The translations under genes were made by a program, and so were the position numbers. From positions 496,001 to 560,000 of the forward strand of contig CP107199.1 of assembly GCA_025758065.1 (NCBI GenBank): a DNA stretch of 64,000 nt. Reading direction: 5' to 3'. Positions 43,107 through 52,800 of the stretch are shown here, in pieces (position 1 is the stretch's first letter; every line of letters starts with the position of its first letter). Below the pieces are notes generated by a model. That model saw nothing but the letters and a program-made list of their open reading frames with translations. It searched no databases and was not told the origin of the DNA. This DNA is from Lachnospiraceae bacterium (GTDB lineage: Bacteria > Bacillota > Clostridia > Lachnospirales > Lachnospiraceae).

Positions 43107-45632
43107 TTATTCTCCGTTTTTCACCATGCTGTAGGCATCACGGAACAGCTGCACTAATCTTTCATCCGGTTCTTTAAATGGGTGGTCCAGATCTACTCTT
43201 GCCAGCATATTTCCCCACTCAAAGGTAAGATTTTTTAAGGTACCTTCTGCGATCATATCTTCAATGATCTGTGTGGCTCTTGGCTGGTCTGCCAGATAGC
43301 CCGCCTGTACATATATATATTCGGTTCCGGCCCATCTTAAATATTCTTCGAAATAGGCCAGTTTTTTTACTAAATATACGTCTCCGCCGCTTCCTGTTAT
43401 GTCATAATAGCTCTGCACGCTGCAGTCCATATCCAGCACCTGGGGGTGAAAACCAAAGGCTACTACCCGGTTCTTTTTGGTAAGCCGTGAACAAAGTTCC
43501 TTACAGCCTCTTCTTTCCCAGCTTTCGTGTCTGTGATAACGGTGGTTATAGTACCCCTTACCTGCCAATTTAAATGGTGTAAAGCCCGGACACCCCGCCC
43601 AGCTGGTAGAGGATGTGACCAGAGTATTAAAGAGAAGGAATGGAACTGCTAACAGGCAGATGCCGATCCTCAGGGAATCCTTACCTGACAGCCCCGTTTT
43701 GCGGATGGTACACTGATCTTTACTGTCCCTTACAGCTGCTGTGCCATTGTTTTCCGGTTCTTCTTTCTTCAACCAGTCCCCTGTGATCCGCATGGTACTG
43801 ATAACTACAACTGCATACACCAGCATAAAATAGTTTCCATCTACCTGTGAAAGTGTATAAATGCTGGCTGCTGAACCTGCTAACAGCGTGATCATGAGAA
43901 AACCGTCAAAAAAATCCAGCTGTGAGATCTTCTGACGTTTTATAACTCTTATTATTACCTGAAAAATCCAAAACAGCAAAAGTGCCGTTACCAGAATACT
44001 TCCCCAGGCAATGATTACATGATCCATATCTTCTCCCACCGGAGAAATAAGGATTCCCTTTAAACGCCCCAGCAGCCTTTCTATTTTTTCCTCAGTGGAA
44101 AGAATAGACGGATCACCGATAACATGTGAAAAGTTGTAGGGATATTTTACTTTAAAACCTATTTTTTCAAAGAAATTGGCAAATACAGAGGTAACAGGAA
44201 CTCCTGTAAGAAGCCAGGTGCGATACCACAATCCTGCAGTTGCCAGTATAGGAAAGATCCAGGTTAAAAATCCTCTTTTATCCTGTTTTCCTGCTTTTTT
44301 GAAAATAAGCAGGCACACCAGTCCCACACCGCCCAGGGCAGTAGAAAATATAAGGGCTGTTGGTTTATAAACAAGAGAAAGGATATAAACAGATACGGCG
44401 AAAATAAGCCATGGAGCTGTATTACACGACCGCTCTGTTTCTGTCACTCCTGTTACAGGATTTTCCCTGATCTTCTGTGAACTATTTGTGCAGACATTTT
44501 TTTCTCCATCTTTTCTGGTAACTGCCAGACACAGCATATCGTAAATAATAAGCTGGCACATCAGAGTTATGCTGTCACTTTTGGCAGAAACTGCCATGTT
44601 CATAATACCGGGAACTGCGCAAAAAAGTGCCCCGGTCCAGAAACCGGCCTTTTTTCCACCATAACGTGTTCCGATCACCACAGCCGTTATCACACTGACT
44701 GTTGTGGTCCAGAAAGTGAATGAAAGCAAAAAACCATAGGTAGGTGTACCTGATAATGGAAGCACCAGCACCTCTGCACCTTTGCTGTAGGTATACACCA
44801 GATTGATCAGTCCCAGATTCTCATAAATACCTTCTCCATTATCCAGTATATACGGGGAACGCAGTCCATAATGAAGGGAATCATAATCCAGCTCATGGTT
44901 TAAACGGCCCGCCTGAAGGAACAGCATGGTAAGAATGAATGCAAGAAGGGCTGCCTGAAGCACATCTTCCGGCATAATTGCATGAAGCATATTGCTGCAT
45001 CCACTTACTGCATTCTGTTTCTTCATCCCCTTTTTCTCTGTACTGCTGTGGTTATCCACAGACCTGCTGAAAATTTCTTTGTTTTTCCACAGCCAGACTG
45101 CCGCTATCCCCACACACAGCACAACTGCTATCTTTCGCCAAAGTCCGATACCTCCATGACCTGTAAGGGAAATCCCACATACCATGACCATCCAGGCAGC
45201 GCTTCCGGTGGTCAGCCCTAAGGTGATCTTTTCCCAGACCGGAAGCAGGTATCTGGTCTTTTTACCGGAACCACTTAAAAAACAGTTATTGATGCAGATA
45301 CCATATCCCATCACCGTTGCCATCCATATGCCGGCACCAATGAGCGGCAGCAATATACTGTGTCCCCACAGGAAAAACAGCCACCCGGATACCAGACACG
45401 CTGCTGCCATCTTTCTTTTTCCCCTGTGTTTTACTGCCAGGCACAGCCACCATAAATTCCATAAAAACAGGACAGACAGTTCTAAAAGCATCCATCCTGT
45501 TTCTCTCTTTTGTAATGTTTCCCCCACAGGGCCATGAAGTATCAGTCTGTTTGCAGCGGTTCCTATAAGGATAACTGCTGCCAGCCAGAATACAGCCAGC
45601 AAAAGACCTTCTTTCCTTTTTTCACTCCCCAT
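43107..45632 (-). CDS. large multispanning protein, GT-C/ArnT-like glycosyltransferase candidate
   Basis: 841 residues with about 16-18 hydrophobic segments and a C-terminal soluble domain. LNHELDYDSLHYGLRSPYIL around residue 245 looks like the acidic external-loop motif of GT-C/PMT-like proteins, placed after several spans. No named family is recognised. The ATG at 45632 has only a weak site (ACAGGTAAAA). Probably transfers a lipid-linked sugar on the outer face of the membrane (inference). Confidence 0.6.
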   Translation of the reverse strand: MGSEKRKEGLLLAVFWLAAVILIGTAANRLILHGPVGETLQKRETGWMLLELSVLFLWNLWWLCLAVKHRGKRKMAAACLVSGWLFFLWGHSILLPLIGAGIWMATVMGYGICINNCFLSGSGKKTRYLLPVWEKITLGLTTGSAAWMVMVCGISLTGHGGIGLWRKIAVVLCVGIAAVWLWKNKEIFSRSVDNHSSTEKKGMKKQNAVSGCSNMLHAIMPEDVLQAALLAFILTMLFLQAGRLNHELDYDSLHYGLRSPYILDNGEGIYENLGLINLVYTYSKGAEVLVLPLSGTPTYGFLLSFTFWTTTVSVITAVVIGTRYGGKKAGFWTGALFCAVPGIMNMAVSAKSDSITLMCQLIIYDMLCLAVTRKDGEKNVCTNSSQKIRENPVTGVTETERSCNTAPWLIFAVSVYILSLVYKPTALIFSTALGGVGLVCLLIFKKAGKQDKRGFLTWIFPILATAGLWYRTWLLTGVPVTSVFANFFEKIGFKVKYPYNFSHVIGDPSILSTEEKIERLLGRLKGILISPVGEDMDHVIIAWGSILVTALLLFWIFQVIIRVIKRQKISQLDFFDGFLMITLLAGSAASIYTLSQVDGNYFMLVYAVVVISTMRITGDWLKKEEPENNGTAAVRDSKDQCTIRKTGLSGKDSLRIGICLLAVPFLLFNTLVTSSTSWAGCPGFTPFKLAGKGYYNHRYHRHESWERRGCKELCSRLTKKNRVVAFGFHPQVLDMDCSVQSYYDITGSGGDVYLVKKLAYFEEYLRWAGTEYIYVQAGYLADQPRATQIIEDMIAEGTLKNLTFEWGNMLARVDLDHPFKEPDERLVQLFRDAYSMVKNGE

Positions 45633-45654
45633 TTTTACCTGTTCCTTTATTTCT

Positions 45655-46440
45655 TTATTCGTACTCCTTATAAGCGGAAGAGTATCCCTTCATGATCAGC
45701 CTGACCACCGGTTCTGGCCAGAATCTGCTAAACATTTCTGTTTCTTCTTTTGCCCTGCGGTTGTCTTTGATGCAGGCATTTGTAGTCGCCCCCTCATGGA
45801 CCCGGTAATAGATCAGAGGCTTCTCCACACAGATAAACCGTCCTTTTTCTCCTGCCAGCTGTACCATGTGGTCCCAGTCTAAAGCAAACTGATACCCTGA
45901 CTGGACAAATGGCTCTCCTAACAGCTTTTTACTGTAAGTAGTTGCCGGGCAGCAGATGGGATTTCCAAATACAAGAGGCATTATTTTTACTGGTTTTAAA
46001 CTGCAAAGCCTGTGAAAACGCAGGGGAATACGTAAAAAACGCTTCACCCACAGCATCTTATCCCCGGTGATCACCTTTTTGTTTTTCAAAATGGCATAAT
46101 CAGAAGTAAATACAGTCATATCCGGATATTTGGCTGCTGCCTTTAACAGTTCTTCCCCATAGTTTCTGCAATACCTATCGTCCTGATGGGCTATGGTGAC
46201 AAATTCTGCATCTGCCATGGAATATGCATAATTCCAGTCATCCCGTATATTGCTTTTTCCTTCCCGGATATAGTAGGGCAGATCATATTTTTCTGCCATA
46301 TCTGCTAAAAACGGGCTTGGGGTGGATGTGCACAGGATCACAGGAGATACCACTTTCTGTTCCTTCAGAGATTTAATACAGCTTTCCAGATAAGGTGAAT
46401 CACCATAGGCAGGTATTGCATATACATGCTTATGACTCAT
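45655..46440 (-). CDS. GT2-family glycosyltransferase
   Basis: 261 residues. Begins with HVYAIPAYGDSPYLESCIKS, then VTIAHQDDRYC in the acceptor/metal region and FALDWDHMVQLAGEKGRFIC further on. It lacks membrane spans and probably acts on the cytoplasmic face. Its ATG lies inside the 3' end of gmhA (11-bp overlap) with TGGAGGATC as ribosome binding site, so it is translationally coupled to heptose synthesis. It could be the heptosyltransferase of this locus (inference). Confidence 0.8.
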   Translation of the reverse strand: MSHKHVYAIPAYGDSPYLESCIKSLKEQKVVSPVILCTSTPSPFLADMAEKYDLPYYIREGKSNIRDDWNYAYSMADAEFVTIAHQDDRYCRNYGEELLKAAAKYPDMTVFTSDYAILKNKKVITGDKMLWVKRFLRIPLRFHRLCSLKPVKIMPLVFGNPICCPATTYSKKLLGEPFVQSGYQFALDWDHMVQLAGEKGRFICVEKPLIYYRVHEGATTNACIKDNRRAKEETEMFSRFWPEPVVRLIMKGYSSAYKEYE

Positions 46441-47071
46441 AAAAATGATCCTCCAGCATCAGGCACAGTGCATGGTATACAGGAAGATGAAGCTCCTGGA
46501 TCTTAAAGGTCTCCTGCTCTGGAACCACGATGGAAACATGGGAAAAGTCTTTGATCCTTCCACCGTCACGGCCAGTCAGTCCGATCACAGTCACACCTAA
46601 TGCTTTGGCCGCAGCTGCTGCATAAAGTACATTTTTAGAATTTCCGGATGTAGTGATCCCCAGAAATACATCGCCCTTTTTTGCATAGCCGTAGAGCTGC
46701 TGTGCAAAGGTAAGGTCTCCGTTTACATCATTGGAGTAGGCAGTTGTCAGGGCACAGTGACCGGTCAGTGCAATAGCCGCAAGTCCTCCCTGAAGATTGT
46801 CAGCCAGAATTTCTCCCATCTGCGGGTCTGCTGTCTTTAATGCCCTTGCCAGCTCTTCTGATACAGGACGGCGTTTTACAAAGCCTTTCATCAGCTCTCC
46901 TACAATGTGTTCACTGTCGGAACAACTGCCGCCATTTCCTGCGATCATCAGTTTCCCGCCATTTTCATAGCATTCCCTCATGATCTCATAGGCTTTAAGG
47001 ATATCTCCTTTTACCGGTCCAAGTACCGGATAACGCTGCACTAATTCATCTAAAAATCTAAGTTCTTTCAT
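46430..47071 (-). CDS. gmhA: D-sedoheptulose-7-phosphate isomerase
   Basis: About 213 residues of the SIS fold. LMIAGNGGSCSDSEHIVGEL is the GmhA signature, followed by NDLTTAYSND-like ALTTAYSNDVNGDLTFAQQL, ITTSGNSKNVLYA and the C-terminal QELHLPVYHALC with the zinc/catalytic His. It makes D-glycero-D-manno-heptose 7-phosphate. Two ATGs (47077, 47071) are possible; GGAG is 9 nt from the second, which I prefer. A P163 copy, interrupted by MITE-B, lies 24 bp upstream. Confidence 0.93.
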   Translation of the reverse strand: MKELRFLDELVQRYPVLGPVKGDILKAYEIMRECYENGGKLMIAGNGGSCSDSEHIVGELMKGFVKRRPVSEELARALKTADPQMGEILADNLQGGLAAIALTGHCALTTAYSNDVNGDLTFAQQLYGYAKKGDVFLGITTSGNSKNVLYAAAAAKALGVTVIGLTGRDGGRIKDFSHVSIVVPEQETFKIQELHLPVYHALCLMLEDHFYES

Positions 47072-47095
47072 ATACATTTTCTCCTTTTGGCCACT

Positions 47096-47326
47096 ATGTG
47101 CTCCCGGAATCTTTTGGGTTACAGTTCAGCCATGCGCTGGTTTGAATGAGAAAGTGTGTTGCAAGCATGCTTGCATAAGCACTTTTTCATCCAGATCAGC
47201 ATATGGTGGACCCACCATGCTTCTTGTTTTCATGAATATGGAAACAAGAAGATGTAATGGCTGAACTGTAACTCTTTTTGTACCTGATCTTGCAAGAAGT
47301 TTTTTATCAGTTATACCCAGATCTCC
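47096..47326 (-). repeat. P163 copy interrupted by MITE-B
   Basis: The left terminus ATGTGCTCCCGGAATCTTTT (47096-47115) is split from the following P163 sequence (47274-47326, TTTTGTACCTGATCTTGCAA and onward) by a 158-bp insert. The right half of P163 is lost next to the gmhB stop. Confidence 0.7.
47116..47273. mobile_element. MITE-B (158 bp) inserted into P163
   Basis: Perfect 16-bp terminal inverted repeats GTTACAGTTCAGCCAT, flanked by a CTTTT direct repeat (47111-47115 and 47274-47278). Inside are three hairpins: the TGCAAGCATGCTTGCA palindrome, ATGGTGG-AC-CCACCAT and CTTCTTGTTT/AAACAAGAAG, so the whole can fold as a cloverleaf. One minus-strand frame reads TLSHSNQRMAEL-stop into the left terminus. 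No transposase. Confidence 0.75.
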
Positions 47327-47330
47327 TGTT

Positions 47331-47930
47331 TTATTTTCTTTCCAGTATCCACTGTGCTGCCTGGCCAAGATCCTCTGCATAATGATCATAGGACGGTTTT
47401 TCACCTTTTTCCTGCTGTTCTTTATGAAGCTCTGCCCCATATCCGGTTCCTACCAGAATAGAGGTAACGCCAAATCTATGTCCAGCCTCTGTATCAAGAA
47501 GCTTGTCCCCGATCATATAGGAAGCAGTCTTGTCCACCGGAAAGTCTTTCTCTGCCATTTCAAACATGCCTGTTCCCGGTTTGCGGCAATTGCACACTTT
47601 TTTATATGCACCAATACCATGTACCGGATGGTGGGGGCAGTAATAAAAAGCATCGATCTGGGCTCCGTCTTTTTCTAACAGCTGGTTCATATACTGGTGA
47701 AGGATCTTTACATCTTCTTCTGTATAATAGCCTCTTGCCACTCCCGCCTGATTGGTTACAACGATCAGCTTATAACCGGCGTCTTTTAACTTTTTCAAAG
47801 CCTGGGGCACACCGGGAAGAAGCTTCATATCTCCGGTCTTATGAAGATAGTTCACTTCTTCGTTTAAGGTGCCATCCCGGTCTAAAAATACTACTTTATT
47901 TAATGTATGTTCCACAGTCTTGTTTTCCAT
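47331..47930 (-). CDS. gmhB: D-glycero-D-manno-heptose-1,7-bisphosphate phosphatase
   Basis: 199 residues of the HAD family. KVVFLDRDGTLNEE gives the nucleophile and acid/base Asp pair (Asp17, Asp19). IVVTNQAGVARG is motif II. The zinc loop is seen in YYCPHHPVHG and CNCRKPGTGM. MIGDKLLDTEAG is motif IV. It removes the C7 phosphate to give heptose 1-phosphate. Upstream ribosome binding site is weak. Lies between hddA and gmhA. Confidence 0.92.
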   Translation of the reverse strand: MENKTVEHTLNKVVFLDRDGTLNEEVNYLHKTGDMKLLPGVPQALKKLKDAGYKLIVVTNQAGVARGYYTEEDVKILHQYMNQLLEKDGAQIDAFYYCPHHPVHGIGAYKKVCNCRKPGTGMFEMAEKDFPVDKTASYMIGDKLLDTEAGHRFGVTSILVGTGYGAELHKEQQEKGEKPSYDHYAEDLGQAAQWILERK

Positions 47931-47983
47931 TTCTGCGATTGTCAGATTTTTATATAAACCTTCTCTGTTTTACAGACCTGCCT

Positions 47984-49057
47984 TTATTTCAGGTCAAAAC
48001 AGTATTCCCCGTTTGGCATCTGCACTTTTACCTTATCATACTGCCAACGTTCTTCGTCTGCTACCCAGCTCTGGGCACCGCGCAGTTCAAAATTCCAGTC
48101 AGCCAGCTGTCCGCCCATGGACTCCATGCGGGCTGCCACCTTATGACGCACATTGTATGGGCAGTACATTAACAGGTATCCGCCGCCGCCTGCGCCTAAA
48201 AGCTTTCCACCTAATGCACCTGCCTTTAATGCCTCTGCATACAGCTCATCGATCTGTGGATTGGAAATCTTATTGCTCATACGTTTTTTGCTCTGCCAGC
48301 CGTAGTCCAACAGCTTTCCAAAGCTGTGAAGATTGCCTTTTAACAGCTCATCCTTCATAGCATAAGCCAGTGCTTTCACCTCGCACATAGCTTCAAAAGC
48401 ATCTTTCTTTTCATAGTTCTGCACCTGGTCTTTAATGATATTTGCAGAAACATGTATCTTTCCAGTATAGCATAACAACAGGTTATACTGCAGCTCATGG
48501 ATAATGTCTTTTTTAATACGCAAGGGATTTACCACTACATTGTTCCGTCCATGGAACTCAATGAAATTAAAACCTCCAAAGGTTGCTGCATACTGATCCT
48601 GATAACCGCCATCGATCTTTAAATCTTCCCTCTCTACCTCATATGCCAGATCAGCCATTGCATATGCATCTAACATAATGCCTTTCCAGCGTGCCATAGC
48701 AGTAAGCATTGCCACCATGACTGTAGAGGATGTTCCAAGACCAGAGCCTGGAGGTGCATCGCACTGTAAATACACTTCGCAGCCCTGTTTGATATCCATT
48801 GCCTTTAAGGCAGCAGTTACCAGGTCCAGACGTCCGTCGTAAACGTAGTTTTCCCTTGTGTTGTATTTTACTGTCATATCGAAATCCAGTGAGTGAACAA
48901 TGATCTGATCATCCTCTCTTGGTACAATAGAACAATATGCATATTTATTAATGGTACTTCCGATAATAGCGCCGCCCTGCTGCTCACAGAATGGTGCTAC
49001 ATCTGTACCGCCGCCGCCAAAGCTGACGCGAAGGGGCGCTCTGCCTCTGATCACCAT
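47984..49057 (-). CDS. hddA: D-glycero-alpha-D-manno-heptose 7-phosphate kinase
   Basis: 357 residues of the GHMP kinase family. N-terminal IRGRAPLRVSFGGGGTDVAP, then the ATP-binding CDAPPGSGLGTSSTVMVAML and C-terminal LGGKLLGAGGGGYLLMY. This fits HddA, which phosphorylates the anomeric position with alpha configuration and so leads to GDP-heptose rather than ADP-heptose. GAAAGGAGAAAAATAT precedes the ATG. Confidence 0.92.
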   Translation of the reverse strand: MVIRGRAPLRVSFGGGGTDVAPFCEQQGGAIIGSTINKYAYCSIVPREDDQIIVHSLDFDMTVKYNTRENYVYDGRLDLVTAALKAMDIKQGCEVYLQCDAPPGSGLGTSSTVMVAMLTAMARWKGIMLDAYAMADLAYEVEREDLKIDGGYQDQYAATFGGFNFIEFHGRNNVVVNPLRIKKDIIHELQYNLLLCYTGKIHVSANIIKDQVQNYEKKDAFEAMCEVKALAYAMKDELLKGNLHSFGKLLDYGWQSKKRMSNKISNPQIDELYAEALKAGALGGKLLGAGGGGYLLMYCPYNVRHKVAARMESMGGQLADWNFELRGAQSWVADEERWQYDKVKVQMPNGEYCFDLK

Positions 49058-49083
49058 ATATTTTTCTCCTTTCGGACTTACGA

Positions 49084-49791
49084 TTAATGTACCACTCCTG
49101 TTTTTACATCTTCCTGGAACTGGAAATAAGCTTCTGGAATGCCAATGTCAATAAAATAGCCGTCATTTACAAAGCCGCCCAGTTTCTTTCCCTCAGAAAG
49201 CCACCTTGGGATCATCTCATTTTCAAGAGATACCTTACCTTCCGGTATCTCATCTAACAAGCTTTTTTTCATCAGATAAATACCGCCGTTAATGGTTCCC
49301 GGCACCGGATCTGCTGTTTTTTCATTAAATCCGGTAAGAATACCGTTTTCATCTAAAATGGCTTTACCGTAACGCGACACGTCTGGCACCTGACGCAGCA
49401 CCAGAGCCATATCCAGATCCTGTTCATCCTGCTGCTTTGCCAGACGGGTATAGTCGATCTGGTAAAAGGTATCTGCATTTAACACATAAAAACGGTCTTC
49501 TGTAATGAATCTGCCTGCATTTTTAATAGCTCCTGCTGTACCTAAAAGAGTTTCCTCATAGGCATAGGAAGCGTGAAAGCCAAATCCACTTCCATCTTTA
49601 AAATATTCTTCCACCATGGAACCTTTATAGCCTACAGCGAAAATGATCTCTGTAATGTCACTGCGCACCAGCTCTCTGGTCACGTATTCCATAAATGGTT
49701 TATCCTCGATCAATGCCATTGGCTTTGGACGGTCGCTTACAACACTGCGAAGCCTGGTCCCCAAGCCGCCGGCTAGTAAGATTGCCTGCAT
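49084..49791 (-). CDS. hddC: D-glycero-alpha-D-manno-heptose 1-phosphate guanylyltransferase
   Basis: 235 residues. MQAILLAGGLGTRLRSVVSD then RPKPMALIEDKPFMEYV is the sugar-1-phosphate nucleotidyltransferase signature; YVLNADTFYQID and GTINGGIYLMKK follow. With hddA, gmhA and gmhB it completes GDP-D-glycero-alpha-D-manno-heptose synthesis; GTP specificity is taken from this gene context. The ATG at 49791 has CAGGAGATTAAA upstream. Confidence 0.9.
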   Translation of the reverse strand: MQAILLAGGLGTRLRSVVSDRPKPMALIEDKPFMEYVTRELVRSDITEIIFAVGYKGSMVEEYFKDGSGFGFHASYAYEETLLGTAGAIKNAGRFITEDRFYVLNADTFYQIDYTRLAKQQDEQDLDMALVLRQVPDVSRYGKAILDENGILTGFNEKTADPVPGTINGGIYLMKKSLLDEIPEGKVSLENEMIPRWLSEGKKLGGFVNDGYFIDIGIPEAYFQFQEDVKTGVVH

Positions 49792-49835
49792 TTTAATCTC
49801 CTGTTCTGTGTTTCCCTTTTTCGCACTGCTCATTG

Positions 49836-52800
49836 CTATCGGGAAAAGTCATTTTCTATTACTTTCCATGCCCCATCCATGCTGAAGTGTTCCCTGATAT
49901 ACCTCTGGGTTTCTTCACACATCTGACGGCAGCGGTCATTATCCTGATACAAAGCCACAGTCTTATCTGCAAATACCTTTGGATCGTCTTCCACCTCAAG
50001 TACCTGCCCAACCTGTGGGATACCTTCTGCACCGGTGCTGGTGGTAATGATCGGTGCGCCGTTGTAGATCGCCTCTACCACTTTGCCCTTTACACCTGCT
50101 CCATAACGCAGCGGAACTACCACTACCTTACAGGAAGCGTACAGACCTGCCAGCTCTTCTTCACTGACAAAACCTTTGATGATAATACCGTTTCCAGGCT
50201 GCTCTAAAGCCTTGATCTCATCAGTTACCTTAGAACCAACTACATAGAATTTAATATCCGGCAGCTGTTCTCTGATATGGGGGAATATCTCCTTTGCAAA
50301 CCAGAGCACAGCATCTGCATTTGGCGGATGGGCGAAACCACCCACAAACAGCAGTCCTTCTCTCTTTGCAAAGTCTTCCTGGATATCCCCCAGAAAGTGA
50401 TCGTATACATAGGCAGTAATGGCCTTTGCATTGATCGACCGGTCAATGGCATGGATGGCATTGATCTCTACATAAGAGGGATAATAGGAAATAGCCGCCT
50501 TGCGCATCATGGAAAGTTCAATGGCTTTCCAGTAATCTGCCTCTCTCTTAATATCAATATCCCCGGTCAGCTCATATTCACGGCCCAGACGTAAGAAATG
50601 CAGGTCATGACCATAGTAGATCACCTTGATATTGGTATTTTCCTTGATAAAATCCACGTATTTTGTAGCAATATGAGGCCGGTTCAGGTAAGCTACGTCA
50701 ATCTCGTCTTTATTCAATTTCAACCAGTCCCAGATACCGGTTGCCCAGTGATCCCCATAAAGGATCTCAATCCCCATCTGCTCAAGAGTAGTAGAATATG
50801 GTTCTTCATGAAGGAAGTTATCACCTAGGAACTTGACTACATAGCCCTTCTTCAAGAACATTTTCAGGTACTGATACGTTGTCTTGGATCCAGCATCCTT
50901 GTCAAAGGTAGGAACATAATGATCCACTACTAAAATGACTTTCTTGCCCTGACTGCGCTCTCTTGCACGGAATGGGTTTGGATTTCCATCATTGACGCAC
51001 TGTTTCTTAAACTCATCTGCCCATTTTTCCTTTAATTTCTGGCTGTTTTCCACCTGATAGCGCTTTAAGCCGGTACCATTTACATCTGTACCATTGGAAA
51101 CACCCTCAAAATGGATCACCTTGGAAAGAGGCTGATAAACTACCCTATAGCCTGCTTTTCTCACCTCAAATGCCAGATCAGAGTCTTCACAGTAAGCCGG
51201 GGCAAAACGCTCATCAAAGCCGCCGATCTGCTTCCATAAATCTACTGACAGCAAAATAGCTGCACCTGAAATATAGTCTACATCTTTTACATAGTTATAT
51301 TCTGCCTTATCCGGATCATCCAGACGGCCATAATTCCAGCCGGAACCATCACTCCAGATAATACCTCCGGCTTCCTGCAATCTTCCATCCGGATAAACCA
51401 GCTTGGAACCGACCATACCAATGGTATCATCAGATTCGATAAGATTTACCAGAGAAGACAGCCAGCCTTCTGTTACCTTGGTATCATTGTTTAAGAACAT
51501 GATATACTTACCTTTTGCAGCTTTTGCAGCCTGGTTACAGTTGCGAAGGAAGCCCTGGTTGGTCTGGTTACGGCAGATCACCAGTCCATCCACAAAACGG
51601 CCGATCTCTGCGGTAGCATCTGTAGAAACATCATCTGCAATAATAACTTCATATGTCACATCTTTTGTGAATTCCAGAATGGACTGCAGGCATGCATAGG
51701 TATAATGAATCTGGTTATAGCATGGAATTACAATGGAGACCATCGGATTCTCATACTGTGGGAAGGAAAGATGTCCGCCGGTAAGATAACCGTCACCGAT
51801 CTTAAAATCACCCTCAATGAGATTACGCCCCTCTTTGGTTGCATACATTTTTCCGTATTTGACCGGATGCTTTACAGTATTAAAGCTATAATTTAAGATC
51901 TTACGCTTCCTAGTCCCTTTTGGAAATGCCTTGTTTACCTGCTGTCCCAGTTTCCGGCGCATTTTAAATACAAGTGCTTCATGACCATTTAAATAAGTAG
52001 CCAGCTTGCCCAGTTCGTTGACCTCATGGCGCAGGTCCTTGATCATTACCTCCAGGTTGGTCACATGGTTATTGGTAAGACGCAGGATCTCCTGATCCTT
52101 CTTTACCTGGATATTGCGCTCTTCTACCTCTGCCTGAAGCTGGTTGATCCGCTCTCTCGCCTGAGCCAGCTCCTTTTCCTGGGCCTTTAATTCTTCCAGT
52201 GTCACCAGACGCTGCTTATAATTGCCCATATATCCCTGAGTTCCGTCGCCGTGTACCCAGGTCTGGAATGCCACTTCCATAGAAGCATAAATTTCTGCCA
52301 GCTTCTCATCCATTCCAAATTCACTTAAAAACTGAACAGCATTTTCATAGTCCAACAGACCTTCATACTTATAATAGAAATAAACCAGATTACGGTAGCG
52401 GATGAAACCTGCCGGGATCGGGAACTCAAATACCCATTCATAGTCCAGGCAATAAAGCCCATCCTGGGTTTCCATCAGGTTTTCAAAAAGACCATCAATG
52501 TTGCTCACTTCATAGGAAGTATCCTGTAAGGAAAGGATCTCTTCACTGTCACCAAATACCTCTTTAAACTGATCCGTTGGTGTAAATGGTTCTTTTTTCA
52601 GAACTGCCTGTCCAAATACCCGGTCCATAGCAGCTTTTAAGGCTTCTACCGGGGCTTTTTTTCCTGTGATCTGCTCCCCTAAGATCTCCGCCAGCGTTTT
52701 TCCCTTTAAAAAGCCAAAGCGGACTGCCTTGTTATCTTTGGAATAATGTGGCTCTAATACCTTTACTGCCGGATTTACGCTGATCAATTTCTCATATTTT

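Noticed and set aside
47116..47273. Cloverleaf of MITE-B as a tRNA-like gene
   Set aside because: Arm lengths, loop sequences and total length (158 bp) do not match tRNA, and there is no CCA end or T-loop consensus.
7308..47326. The regular repeats as a CRISPR array
   Set aside because: Copies are dispersed over 40 kb, are 163-bp palindromes and have no spacers or cas genes.
47126..47440. 104-residue ORF across MITE-B and P163 upstream of gmhA
   Set aside because: It runs through two repeat elements and overlaps the gmhB 3' end, has no ribosome binding site and no recognisable domain.
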